This document shows positions 8,997 through 17,658 of a stretch of 64,000 nt of DNA, one piece after another. Position 1 is the stretch's first letter. Each line of letters starts with the position of its first letter. This DNA is from JBGAPI01 sp044221335 (GTDB taxonomy: Bacteria > Pseudomonadota > Gammaproteobacteria > Xanthomonadales > Ahniellaceae): contig JBGAPI010000001.1 in the NCBI GenBank assembly GCA_044221335.1, forward strand, positions 62,001 through 126,000, written 5' to 3'. A program made the translations under genes and the position numbers. Under the pieces are notes generated by a model. The model saw only the letters and a program-made list of their open reading frames with translations, was not told the DNA's origin and made no database searches.

Positions 8997-9355
8997 GGGG
9001 GCTCTCCTGGATGGACAGCCTAGTCACGGGATGCACGATCGCTTCGTTCGAGATGCTGCGAATGCGCGCGGAATTCGACCGCGGAGCGCGTGACTGCCGG
9101 GGCGAGAATCGTCTCGAGCACCTTGTCCCTGGCCAGGACCGGGTCGAGCGAGTGGACGCTCCGGCCTTGCCCGGGCTCGCTGCCTGTGACGATCGCTGAT
9201 CGACCCGGCCCACGATCGCCCATGCCGGACCGCCGGTCGCGCCGACCAGGGACCGCGATGGCTTCATGCGGAGGCGATCATCCAGCGGGGCGTATTGGCC
9301 AAAGCGGGCGGACGCCGCGAATCGAAGGGCCCTGTTCGGCCGGCGCGGGGACGCG
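8997..9355. other. Gap between traV and the thioredoxin-like gene, no confident gene
   Basis: About 360 bp without a convincing gene. On the minus strand a 67-codon frame (9223 to 9020) ends just before the traV ribosome site, but it has no good start signal and no recognisable family. The traV Shine-Dalgarno lies at the low-coordinate end. In related operons traL, E, K and B would sit here, and no remnant of them was recognised. Confidence 0.5.
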
Positions 9356-9802
9356 TCACTGCGGGCGAGCTTGTCGCAATACCGGACCCCAACGCGCCGG
9401 TGCGAATCCGATGGTCGCCGAGTCGGAGGTCAGCAGGATCGGGAATCCGGGCCTGTTCAGCCGCTCGTAAAGCGCGCCGGCATCGTTGTCCTTCGAGATT
9501 TCGATCACCGGGCAATCCACCCGCTGCTGTCGCAGGTACTCCGACGCATCCTTGCAGTGGGAGCACCAGGTCTCGCCGAGCACGATGCAGCGCGCCTGGT
9601 GCTTTTCGAGAATGGCGGTGAAATCACCGCCGACGATCGGCGGAATCCCGTCCCGCGATCCCGGGACGAGCCAGCTGCCGAGGATCCCGCCGAGGATCGC
9701 GACCACCGCCATAAGGACGGGCTGCAGGGATCGAGCGGTCGTCGGCTTCAGCGGGAGTCGTCCACCCTCGGGCTGCGGGACTAGCGCGGTTTCGTTCGCC
9801 AC
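9356..9802 (-). CDS. Membrane-anchored thioredoxin/glutaredoxin-fold protein
   Basis: A 148-residue protein starting at GTG 9802. Residues about 28-48 (VLMAVVAILGGILGSWLV) form a membrane anchor, and the rest is predicted periplasmic. It carries a CxxC active site (GETWCSHCKDASEYL), a glutaredoxin-like core (VDCPVIEISKDND) and a cis-proline loop (RPGFPILLTSD), so it is probably a thiol oxidoreductase. F-type systems often encode a DsbC/TrbB-type partner to fold the Cys-rich TraN and TraU; this protein could do that job, but that is inferred from position. It follows a tiny secreted peptide gene by 12 bp and precedes traV by about 360 bp. Confidence 0.72.
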   Translation of the reverse strand: MANETALVPQPEGGRLPLKPTTARSLQPVLMAVVAILGGILGSWLVPGSRDGIPPIVGGDFTAILEKHQARCIVLGETWCSHCKDASEYLRQQRVDCPVIEISKDNDAGALYERLNRPGFPILLTSDSATIGFAPARWGPVLRQARPQ

Positions 9803-9814
9803 AGCGCGCCCGCT

Positions 9815-9994
9815 CTACTGCTCGACTGGCGGATGGCGACGATCCCGGCACCGGCCGCCGGGTCCGGGCGAACGGCAGCAGGTGCCGCTGCGGCGGTGGC
9901 CGTCGATGCAAGGCCGCGGACCGTCCGCTTCGGCGAGGTCCATGCGCGCGACGACGATCAGGCCCATCAGGAATGCGCAGGCTCTGGTCACCAT
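9815..9994 (-). CDS. Small exported Cys-rich peptide, 59 residues
   Basis: A short minus-strand gene with ATG at 9994, a strong GGAG Shine-Dalgarno 6 bp upstream, and TAG at 9817-9815. The product has a hydrophobic N-terminus (MVTRACAFLMGLIVVA) with a probable cleavage near LAEA-DGP, then a mature part of about 36 residues with four cysteines (CIDGHRRSGTCC and later GRCRDRR) and many Arg/Gly/Pro residues. No family is recognised. It is the first gene seen at the head of the tra operon and lies 12 bp before the thioredoxin-like gene, so the peptide may be a substrate of that oxidoreductase. The ribosome site and signal peptide argue that it is real. Confidence 0.55.
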   Translation of the reverse strand: MVTRACAFLMGLIVVARMDLAEADGPRPCIDGHRRSGTCCRSPGPGGRCRDRRHPPVEQ

Positions 9995-10555
9995 GGGATT
10001 CTCCGGAAGCCGGTGGACTGCGGGATGGCAGTGAAGATCGTTCTACACGGTCGGCCCCACGGAACGCGGTGCGTTTTCCCGCGGACGAATCGCCATATCG
10101 CCCGGGGCGGATCCCCCGGACTCGGGGGCCGATGCCCGGCCGCAACCCGGAGGGCATGGCCGCGTGCAACGTCACCGGAAGCTTCCGCCGGCAGCGAAAG
10201 CTTCGAGCGTCAGTGATCGGATTTCAGTAGGCGCGTGACCGGTCTCGGCGATTGCGACTCCCATCGCATCGCGGGGATGCCCAACGCCGATCAGCAAACC
10301 ATCAGAAAGCTTCGTGGGAGATTGTTCAGCGCCATTCTCAGCACGTACCGTCGATACAGACTTCGCGCTGGTGCTCGACGCACCACTCGTGCAACTGAGC
10401 GAGCTCGTTCTCAACCTAGATAGCTTTGGCGGCTCCGCTGGCGAAAGCCCCACCGGGGATGGATCGTCGACCGATGTATCGATTCGTCGCTTTCGCACGC
10501 TTGCAGCGGGCATGTCCGAATGTTAAGAATTCACGGCCCGAGAGGAGATTGCCCG
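9995..10555. other. Divergent intergenic region, no confident gene
   Basis: Some 560 bp between the minus-strand tra head and the plus-strand repeat-protein gene. Frames at 10172-10513 (minus) and 10314-10526 (plus) are open but lack recognisable content or ribosome sites. The base composition from about 10.2 kb onward looks less GC-rich than the tra genes. Promoters for both directions should lie here, but no clear -35/-10 pair was picked out. Confidence 0.45.
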
Positions 10556-13399
10556 ATGCGCGGCGTTTCATCCACTGCCCTCCCGATGGGACATTCCCTC
10601 CGATCCTCCGAGATTGTGCGAGCAGCATTGGGCCTGGCCGTGGTCATGGGTCAGCTGTGGATTGCCGCGGCGGGCTGGGCACAGACAGTCTCACCGATCT
10701 TGTCGTACTCGCCGACCACGGCCGCGGGAACCGGAAGCGATTGCGCAGCGAGCGGACTCAGCACGCTGCAGACGAATCCCAGCAGCGTTCTCGACGTGAG
10801 CGTGAGCAACTCCGTCAGCGTCAATGCGAACGGTCTGACCGTTTTCAGCTGCACACTGGAAGACAGCCAAGGCGCCAATTTCACTTTTGCACCCGGCGAG
10901 CCGCACATTTTCAACACCGACAACAACCGTGGAAATCTCGCACCGGTCAGTTTCCAGGTCGGCTGCACGGCCGGTGATCGCGACAAGACGGGAGTGTTGC
11001 GCTGCACCGAATCCCGCCTGTCTCCGACATTCAAGAACCTCTATTGCTACAACCTGAACTGCGCAGCGGCGGGCATTCCCGACATCGACACGACACCGGC
11101 GGCAGGATCGACGCTGGCCTTGTCGGCAAACGTCGGCACAACGGCCACTACCACCGTCCAGCTGAGGAATGTCGGCAGCGGCAGTGCGGCACTGACGTAT
11201 CAAACGTCGCCGCTGAGCGGGTCGATGTCCGTGACGCCGATCACGCAGCAATCCGTGTCCGCCGGTGCCAGCTCAAGCATCGTCGTCAGTTGTACTCCGA
11301 CTCAGATCGGCACGCAGTCGGCGACGCTGGTGGTCTCCAGCAACGATGCGGACGAGTCCAGTATCTCGTTTCCGGTGACGTGCCTCGGCAAAGCACCCTT
11401 GCTGCAGCTGACGCCTCCCCCAGGTTCACTGTCGATCTCCTCGACCCAGCCCAGCGACGCTACGCAGACGCTGGTGGTTTCGAACAACGGCAACGCCCCT
11501 CTTGATTTCAGCGTGGTGGGTCTGGGGTCGCCATTCATCGCAGGATCGTCTGCCGGCACGGTTCCGGTCGGCGGATCGGCGAATGTCGTGATTACCTGTC
11601 CGGGCTCTACGGCAGGCACCTTCGTCGACGGACAATTCGCGATCAATACGAACGATCCGTCCCATCAGAGCAATGTCTACGACATCACCTGCCAGGTCTC
11701 GGCGACACCTACGGGTACCTATCGCTCCGTCCCACCACCGCCGGGGCCCCTGGCGATAGCGACGTCGCCAGGCGTCGCGGCGAGTGCTTCGATTGTCGTC
11801 AGCAACGATGGCAATGCGTCGTTGCAGCTCGGCCCGATAGGCGGATTGACTCCGCCTCTCAGTGCTCCCCCGGGGCCGATCACCATCCCAGCGGGTGGTT
11901 CCAGCACCGTGACCGTGAGCTGTCAGTCCGCGTCGACAGGCAATTTCAGCCAGACGTTGTCGATCGCTGTCGCCGGTCAGTCCGCTCGAACCTACGATGT
12001 CGTCTGCAAGGTGAGCAGCACCACCGCCCCGGAGTTCAACTCCGTTCCGGCACCAGGCACGTTGTCGTTGGCGACCTCGCAGGGCGTGGCGGCGTCTCGC
12101 ATAATTGAGCTGCAGAACGTCGGGACCGCCGATCTGCTGGTCAGCCTGACCACGGCACCGACGACTCCATTTTCGGCATCTCCATCGTCGCCGTTCCCGA
12201 TGACGATCGCGCCGGGGACCAGCAAGACCGTCACGGTGACCTGCAATTCAGCGTCCGCAGGCAGTTTCTCCGGACAGCTGACCCTGGGAACCAACGACAG
12301 CGACGAGCCTGCCGCCAGCTATCCGCTCGCTTGCGCCGTGGCATCGTCCGCTCCGGAATTCGTGTCAACTCCGGCTGCGCCGGGCCCCCTGCAACTGACG
12401 GCGCTACGGGGAAGCAATGCGTCCACCGTACTCAACGTGAGCAACAGCGGCACCAGTGCGCTCCTGGTGAGCAGCATCAGTGGCCTCGTGGCGCCACTGT
12501 CCGTCTCCCCGGGCACCGCAACGATCGCCCCAGGACAGTCGCAGAACTTCACGATCACCTGCTCGGGCGCCAACGCGGGCACGTTTACGAACAACCTGGT
12601 CGTCGCCAACAACGACGCCGACGAGGGCAGCGTCGGCTTTCAGGTCATCTGCAGGATCACGACGCTGCCACCCGAATTCGACTCGACTCCCGTCGCCGGC
12701 ACGGCATTGGTTCTGTCCGCCTTGATCGGCCAGAGCAGCACGTCGACATTGACCGTGAGGAACCTCGCCCCAAGCAATCCGTCGGACCTGAACCTCTCAT
12801 ACTCCGGCATGAGTGCCCCGCTCTCGACTTCGAAATCATCTTCCGTGGTCGGTGCCGGCGGATCGGACAGCCTGATCGTCACGTGCACCCCGACTCGCGC
12901 GGAAACGATCAACCAGACCTTGGTGATGGTCACCAATGACTCCGACGAGAATCCGGTGAGCTTTCCAGTCAGCTGTTCGGGCTTCCAGCAGGCGGGGGCA
13001 CAGTTCGCCGCGAACTATGCCGATGGCGACTCGATCTTCCTCGGCACCGTGAAGGGCGGAACGTCTCAGGTCATCTATCGTGTGTACAACCGCGGGTTCG
13101 GCCAGGACCTCACGGTGAACTACTCGATGAGCAGTTCAGGAACCAATTCTGTGACGATTTCCAGGAGCTCCGCGGTCATTCCGCCCGGAAGCTATGCGGA
13201 CGCCCGCATCGTCTGCACGGCCGACAACGCCGGCTTCACGCGTGGAAATCTGTCGGTCACCAGCAGTACCGGCTTCCACTTCTATGGGGTGTTCTGCAAC
13301 AACATCGAGATCCCGGTCACCACGACCGCCAAGCGGGTCGCGATCATCCAAGCCCTACGCGGGCGACCCGACCTCCTCTTCACCAATGGCCTGGAATGA
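10556..13399 (+). CDS. Large exported protein with about seven ASH / choice-of-anchor-D-like repeats
   Basis: The 947-residue product starts at ATG 10556 with GAGAGGAG 7-8 bp upstream; an upstream in-frame ATG at 10520 lacks such a site. A signal peptide ends near AAAGWAQ. After an N-terminal domain of about 175 residues come seven beta-sandwich repeats of roughly 105 residues, beginning near residues 178, 281, 388, 493, 601, 707 and 817. Each opens with a phrase such as FNSVPAPGTLSLAT and most hold a pair of cysteines (VTC and LAC type) likely to form a disulfide. Such ASH-like domains occur in surface and matrix proteins. The C-terminus ends PDLLFTNGLE, resembling a short tail seen on other exported proteins of this order. 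No enzymatic domain is visible, so adhesion or matrix structure is the likely role. Confidence 0.75.
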   Translation: MRGVSSTALPMGHSLRSSEIVRAALGLAVVMGQLWIAAAGWAQTVSPILSYSPTTAAGTGSDCAASGLSTLQTNPSSVLDVSVSNSVSVNANGLTVFSCTLEDSQGANFTFAPGEPHIFNTDNNRGNLAPVSFQVGCTAGDRDKTGVLRCTESRLSPTFKNLYCYNLNCAAAGIPDIDTTPAAGSTLALSANVGTTATTTVQLRNVGSGSAALTYQTSPLSGSMSVTPITQQSVSAGASSSIVVSCTPTQIGTQSATLVVSSNDADESSISFPVTCLGKAPLLQLTPPPGSLSISSTQPSDATQTLVVSNNGNAPLDFSVVGLGSPFIAGSSAGTVPVGGSANVVITCPGSTAGTFVDGQFAINTNDPSHQSNVYDITCQVSATPTGTYRSVPPPPGPLAIATSPGVAASASIVVSNDGNASLQLGPIGGLTPPLSAPPGPITIPAGGSSTVTVSCQSASTGNFSQTLSIAVAGQSARTYDVVCKVSSTTAPEFNSVPAPGTLSLATSQGVAASRIIELQNVGTADLLVSLTTAPTTPFSASPSSPFPMTIAPGTSKTVTVTCNSASAGSFSGQLTLGTNDSDEPAASYPLACAVASSAPEFVSTPAAPGPLQLTALRGSNASTVLNVSNSGTSALLVSSISGLVAPLSVSPGTATIAPGQSQNFTITCSGANAGTFTNNLVVANNDADEGSVGFQVICRITTLPPEFDSTPVAGTALVLSALIGQSSTSTLTVRNLAPSNPSDLNLSYSGMSAPLSTSKSSSVVGAGGSDSLIVTCTPTRAETINQTLVMVTNDSDENPVSFPVSCSGFQQAGAQFAANYADGDSIFLGTVKGGTSQVIYRVYNRGFGQDLTVNYSMSSSGTNSVTISRSSAVIPPGSYADARIVCTADNAGFTRGNLSVTSSTGFHFYGVFCNNIEIPVTTTAKRVAIIQALRGRPDLLFTNGLE

Positions 13400-13552
13400 T
13401 CACGTCCATCGGGTGCATTGAACGACCGCGATGGATGCGGGCGGCGCAGCACCGTGCACTCGTGGAATTGGATCGTCACCCGCTCCGAGATCGGGGCGAG
13501 GATTGATCGTCGATCAGGTCAGCGACCGCCAGCAGCTTCTCCGCCACGTCGT

Positions 13553-13957
13553 CTAGTGCAGCGTGATGCTGGACACGGCGCAAACGTTGTTCAGATTCGG
13601 CTCGGCGGTGACCGTGATGTCCACTACGGAACCGGTGAACTCGGCTGTCGACACCAGAATCAACGCCTGGTCGTATCCGGGTCGCTCCCGAGACACTGCG
13701 AAACAGCACGACGCGTAGAGCGTGCAATTGGTCGGCTGGTTGATCACCAATTGCGGCGTGAACGTGAAAATCTTGCTGCCGCGACCGATCGCTGGAACTT
13801 CGGCAGTGTACAGCGACGATTGAGTGATCAACGCACCACGGCAAATGTAGCGATTGGCGTCTTCCTGGCAGCACGTACCCGTTCCACCGCAATCGGAAAA
13901 CGCGGCGGAGCTAAACAGCATCGTCCCCAGAATCGTCAATACCTGCCAACCGTTCAT
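13553..13957 (-). CDS. Small exported DCGGTG-x-CCQE protein, paralog B
   Basis: A 134-residue protein with a signal peptide (MNGWQVLTILGTMLFSSAAF) and a mature N-terminus DCGGTGTCCQEDANRYICRG. It shares with the next gene upstream (14011-14397) the opening DCGGTG-x-CCQE, a YxCR element, an FAVSR or FAISR stretch with YDQ, and a C-terminal GSVVD followed by a final CxVxSI, so the two are tandem paralogs. The rest is beta-rich with further cysteines (CTLYASCCF). No family is recognised. It lies convergent to the ASH-repeat protein gene, and all three genes encode exported proteins, suggesting a shared surface role. The frame remains open upstream of this ATG, but the signal peptide fixes the start. 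Confidence 0.68.
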   Translation of the reverse strand: MNGWQVLTILGTMLFSSAAFSDCGGTGTCCQEDANRYICRGALITQSSLYTAEVPAIGRGSKIFTFTPQLVINQPTNCTLYASCCFAVSRERPGYDQALILVSTAEFTGSVVDITVTAEPNLNNVCAVSSITLH

Positions 13958-14010
13958 CGATCCCCCATCCGCTGTCGAAGCGTTCGCTGCAGACCCTTTC
14001 GTTGCGACCC

Positions 14011-14397
14011 CTAGTAGGTGCTGATACTGCCGACCGTGCACGATCCACCAGGGCCCGCATCGATGCTTGCATCGACGACGGACCCTGCGAGTTTGGCTGC
14101 CGTCGCCAGGGACACCAGCTGGTCGTAGTTGTTTCGGGACCTGGAAATCGCGAAGTTGGGTACGGCATCCAAGGTCGTGCAGAAGGTCGGCAAATTGAGC
14201 TTGGTGCCGCCAAACGAAATGGATCCGTCTGGCGCAGTCGTCAACACGGTGACAGAACTGACGGGGACCCGCCTGCAGACGTAGAGTGCCGACGTCTCCT
14301 GGCAGCACTGACCGGTCCCACCGCAATCCGCGATCGCGCTGGAACAGCCCAAGGTCGAAACAAGGAGGGTGAGCGCTCCCTTCGTCATCATCTTCAT
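14011..14397 (-). CDS. Small exported DCGGTG-x-CCQE protein, paralog A
   Basis: Encodes 128 residues from ATG 14397, with GAGGA about 8 bp upstream. The signal peptide (MKMMTKGALTLLVSTLGCSSAIA) is followed by DCGGTGQCCQETSALYVCRR. It then has a beta-rich body with SFGGTKLNLPTFCTT and FAISRSRNNYDQLVSL, and ends SCTVGSISTY. It is the paralog of the gene 53 bp downstream. The first conserved CC pair plus later cysteines imply a disulfide-knit exported domain. Function unknown; no enzyme motif is visible. Confidence 0.68.
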   Translation of the reverse strand: MKMMTKGALTLLVSTLGCSSAIADCGGTGQCCQETSALYVCRRVPVSSVTVLTTAPDGSISFGGTKLNLPTFCTTLDAVPNFAISRSRNNYDQLVSLATAAKLAGSVVDASIDAGPGGSCTVGSISTY

Positions 14398-14434
14398 GGA
14401 TGAATTCCTCGTCGGTGTCATCGAAGGGGCCCGC

Positions 14435-15562
14435 TTACTGCTCGAGTAGCTCGACGCCGTCGAGGCCCTGGGAAAGCGTGTGCGCATCGCCGCCCTGCGC
14501 GAGCTTGATGCGCAGGCGGACTTCGTTGGCGGAGTCGGCGTGGCGCAGGGCGTCCTCGTAGGAGATCTCGCCCGACTGGTAGAGCTCGAACAGGCTCTGG
14601 TCGAAGGTGCGCATGCCGAGGTTGGTCGACTCCTTCATCACTTCCTTCAGCTTGTGGATCTCGCCGTCGCGGATGTAGTCCTGCACCAGCGGCGTGCCGA
14701 GCATGACCTCCATCGCGACCTTGCGCGCCTTGCCGTCCGGGGTCGGGATCAGCTGCTGCGCGACCACGCCCTTCAGGTTCAGCGACAGGTCCATCAGCAA
14801 CTGCGGGCGACGGTCTTCCGGGAAGAAGTGCAGGATGCGGTCCAGCGCCTGGTTGGCGTTGTTGGCGTGCAGGGTGCACAGCACCAGGTGACCGGTCTCG
14901 GCGAACGCGATCGCGTGTTCCATCGTCTCGCGGGTACGCACCTCGCCGATCATGATGACGTCGGGGGCCTGGCGCAGGGTGTTCTTCAGCGCCATCTCCC
15001 AGGTGTCGGTGTCGATGCCGACCTCGCGCTGGGTGACGATGCAGCCCTCGTGCTTGTGCACGAACTCGATCGGGTCCTCGATCGTGATGATGTGGCCGGT
15101 CGAGTTCTGGTTGCGATAGCCGATCATCGCGGCGAGCGAGGTCGACTTGCCGGTGCCGGTGGCGCCGACGAAGATGATGATGCCGCGCTTGGTCATCGCC
15201 AGCGTCTTGATGATCGCCGGCAGCGACAGCTCCTCGACCGTCGGGATGCGGGTCTCGATCCGGCGCAGCACCATGCCGACCTGGTTGCGCTGATAGAAGC
15301 AGGAGACGCGGAAGCGGCCGACGCCCTGCATCGAGATCGCGAAGTTGCACTCGTGGGTCTTTTCGAACTCCTCGCGCTGCGACGGCGTCATCACGTTCAG
15401 CACCAGGTCGCGGCTCTGCTGCGGCGTCAGGGCCTGCTGGGTGATCGGCGCGATGCGACCGTTGACCTTCATCGACGGCGGCATGCCGGCGGTGATGAAC
15501 AAGTCGGATCCCTTCTTATGGACCAGCAGCTTGAGGAAGGAGGAAAAATCGACATTGCTCAT
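14435..15562 (-). CDS. pilU: PilU, PilT-paralog ATPase of type IV pili
   Basis: Starts at ATG 15562 (GAGAG about 5 bp upstream), giving 375 residues, the usual PilU length. The secretion-ATPase signatures are intact: Walker A FVGATGTGKSTS, Asp box TIEDPIEFVH, Walker B DVIMIGEVRTRETM and His box GHLVLCTLHANNANQ. PilU works with PilT in type IV pilus retraction at the inner-membrane platform and supports retraction under load. It lies 90 bp downstream of pilT, same strand, probably one transcript. A longer frame extends upstream but the extra residues lack family support. Confidence 0.95.
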   Translation of the reverse strand: MSNVDFSSFLKLLVHKKGSDLFITAGMPPSMKVNGRIAPITQQALTPQQSRDLVLNVMTPSQREEFEKTHECNFAISMQGVGRFRVSCFYQRNQVGMVLRRIETRIPTVEELSLPAIIKTLAMTKRGIIIFVGATGTGKSTSLAAMIGYRNQNSTGHIITIEDPIEFVHKHEGCIVTQREVGIDTDTWEMALKNTLRQAPDVIMIGEVRTRETMEHAIAFAETGHLVLCTLHANNANQALDRILHFFPEDRRPQLLMDLSLNLKGVVAQQLIPTPDGKARKVAMEVMLGTPLVQDYIRDGEIHKLKEVMKESTNLGMRTFDQSLFELYQSGEISYEDALRHADSANEVRLRIKLAQGGDAHTLSQGLDGVELLEQ

Positions 15563-15652
15563 GGGTTCTCTCCGCGCATCGGACACGCCACTCTCATCGG
15601 ACCCCGCCGCCGGCAGCGCCACGCCCCCTGCGCGGCCATCCGGTCCCGGGGC

Positions 15653-16690
15653 TTACTCGAACAGTTTCTTTTCCTTGGCGTAGCTGTACGCCTGGTTCTT
15701 GGCGACGAGGCCGCGCCGCACCAGGTCGAGCAGGCACTGGTCGAGCGTCTGCATGCCGTACTGCTGGCCGGTCTGGATCGAGGAATACATCTGCGCAACC
15801 TTGTCCTCGCGGATGAGGTTCCGGATCGCCGGGATGCCGACCATGATCTCGTGCGCCGCGATGCGGCCGCCGCCGACCTTCTTCAGCAGCGACTGCGAGA
15901 TCACCGCACGCAGCGACTCCGACAGCATCGAGCGCACCATCGGCTTCTCGCCCGCCGGGAACACGTCGATCACGCGGTCGATGGTCTTGGCGGCCGAACT
16001 GGTGTGCAGGGTGCCGAACACCAGGTGTCCGGTCTCCGCGGCGGTCAGCGCCAGGCGGATGGTCTCGAGGTCGCGGAGCTCGCCGACCAGGATGTAGTCC
16101 GGGTCCTCGCGCAGGGCCGAGCGCAGCGCCTCGGTGAAGCCGTGGGTGTCGCGGTGCACCTCGCGCTGGTTGACCAGGCACTTCTGCGACTGGTGCACGA
16201 ACTCGATCGGGTCCTCGATGGTGAGGATGTGACCGTATTCCTGCTTGTTGATGTGATCGACCATCGCGGCAAGCGTGGTGGACTTGCCGGAGCCGGTCGG
16301 CCCGGTGACCAGCACCAGGCCCTGCGGCTGGTCGATCAGTTCCTTGAACACCTTCGGTGCCGACAGGTCCTCCAGGGTCAGGATCTCCGACGGAATGGTC
16401 CGGAACACGGCGCCGGAGCCGCGGTTCTGGTTGAAGGCATTGACGCGGAAGCGGGCGAGGCCGGGGATCTCGAAGGAGAAGTCGACCTCGAGGAATTCCT
16501 CGTAGTCGCGGCGCTGCTTGTCCGACATGATGTCGTAGACCAGCGCATGGACCTGCTTGTGGTCGAGCGCCGGGATGTTGATCCGGCGCACGTCGCCGTC
16601 GACCCGGATCATCGGCGGCAACCCGGCGGACAGGTGCAGGTCCGAGGCCTTGTTCTTGACGGAAAAGGCGAGAAGTTCTGCGATATCCAT
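15653..16690 (-). CDS. pilT: PilT, type IV pilus retraction ATPase
   Basis: ATG 16690 gives 345 residues, matching the normal PilT size, and the N-terminal MDIAELLAFSVKNKASDLHL is typical. Walker A is TGPTGSGKSTTLAAM, the Asp box LTIEDPIEFVHQ, Walker B DYILVGELRDLETI, and the His box GHLVFGTLHTSSAAK; the AIRNLIRE retraction motif is also present. PilT hexamers depolymerise the pilus for twitching motility. The gene is divergent from yggS, with the 140 bp between them holding both promoters; this yggS/pilT pairing is common in gammaproteobacteria. Confidence 0.96.
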   Translation of the reverse strand: MDIAELLAFSVKNKASDLHLSAGLPPMIRVDGDVRRINIPALDHKQVHALVYDIMSDKQRRDYEEFLEVDFSFEIPGLARFRVNAFNQNRGSGAVFRTIPSEILTLEDLSAPKVFKELIDQPQGLVLVTGPTGSGKSTTLAAMVDHINKQEYGHILTIEDPIEFVHQSQKCLVNQREVHRDTHGFTEALRSALREDPDYILVGELRDLETIRLALTAAETGHLVFGTLHTSSAAKTIDRVIDVFPAGEKPMVRSMLSESLRAVISQSLLKKVGGGRIAAHEIMVGIPAIRNLIREDKVAQMYSSIQTGQQYGMQTLDQCLLDLVRRGLVAKNQAYSYAKEKKLFE

Positions 16691-16830
16691 GCCGCGTGCT
16701 CCGGGTCCTTGAGATGATTCGCGGGCGCAAGGCCCACGACCGTCGCCCTGGTCGCGTCGGTGCTCGGCACCGAACGGCCAGCGCACTGCGGAACGAGTAT
16801 AGCTCTGGATTTTCACCCCGGAACAACGCT

Positions 16831-17526
16831 GTGACGACACTTCTTGCGAATGACTCGATTCAGGACCGCTGCCGCGCGATCGCCGGCCGCGTCGACGCCG
16901 CCGCGGCCGCCGCCGGCCATCCCGTGCGCCTGGTCGCCGTCGGCAAGACCCGGCCGGCCGCCGATCTCCGGGCGGCGCACGCGGCGGGACTGGCGGCCTT
17001 CGGCGAGAACTACGTCCAGGAGGCGCTGGGAAAGCAGCGCGAGCTCGCCGACCTCGCACTGGAATGGCACCTGATCGGCCCGCTGCAGTCGAACAAGTGC
17101 CGCGAGGTCGCCCGCCATTTCGACTGGCTGCAAAGCCTGGACCGGGCGAAGCTGGTCGGCCTGCTGGCGCGGGAACGCGCGACGACCGGCAAGCCGCCGC
17201 TGGCGGTGCTGGTCCAGGTGAACATCGATGACGAGACCAGCAAGTCCGGTTGCCGACCGGAGCAGGTCGACGCGCTGGCGGAGGCGGTCGCTGCCGAGCC
17301 GGCTCTGGCCTTGCGTGGCCTGATGGCGATCCCGGCGCCGGACCCGGATCTCGACCGCCGCCGCATCGCTTTCCGGCGGATGCGTGACCTGTTCGATGCA
17401 CTGCGCCGGCGCTACCCGGGCGTCGACACCTTGTCGATGGGGATGAGCGAGGACTTCGAGCTGGCGATCGCCGAGGGCGCGACCCTGGTCCGGGTCGGCT
17501 CCCGCCTGTTCGGGGCACGCGGCTGA
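16831..17526 (+). CDS. yggS: YggS/PROSC family PLP homeostasis protein
   Basis: A 231-residue protein starting at GTG 16831. It has the alanine-racemase-like N-terminal barrel signatures: RLVAVGKTRPAADL with the PLP-binding lysine, FGENYVQEALGK, EWHLIGPLQSNK, and near the C-terminus SMGMSEDFELAIAEG and VRVGSRLFGAR. YggS binds pyridoxal phosphate and balances vitamin B6 and amino-acid pools without known enzyme activity. The frame is open upstream but earlier residues are not family-like. It is divergent from pilT. Confidence 0.95.
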   Translation: MTTLLANDSIQDRCRAIAGRVDAAAAAAGHPVRLVAVGKTRPAADLRAAHAAGLAAFGENYVQEALGKQRELADLALEWHLIGPLQSNKCREVARHFDWLQSLDRAKLVGLLARERATTGKPPLAVLVQVNIDDETSKSGCRPEQVDALAEAVAAEPALALRGLMAIPAPDPDLDRRRIAFRRMRDLFDALRRRYPGVDTLSMGMSEDFELAIAEGATLVRVGSRLFGARG

Positions 17527-17658
17527 CGCTCGGCCGCGACCGCCCCGCATCACCGGCGGGACAAAAGTGACGGAACGGAAGCATTGCCGGGCCGCGACTT
17601 TCTTGCTCGGAACCGCGCTGCTACGCTGCGCGACCCCTCACGCCTTGCCGCGTCTGTC

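Noticed and set aside
9020..9223. 67-codon minus-strand frame before traV
   Set aside because: No good ribosome site or family; it could be a relic but cannot be supported.
10172..10526. Overlapping open frames on both strands in the 10.2-10.5 kb gap
   Set aside because: No start signal, no recognisable residues, conflicting strands.
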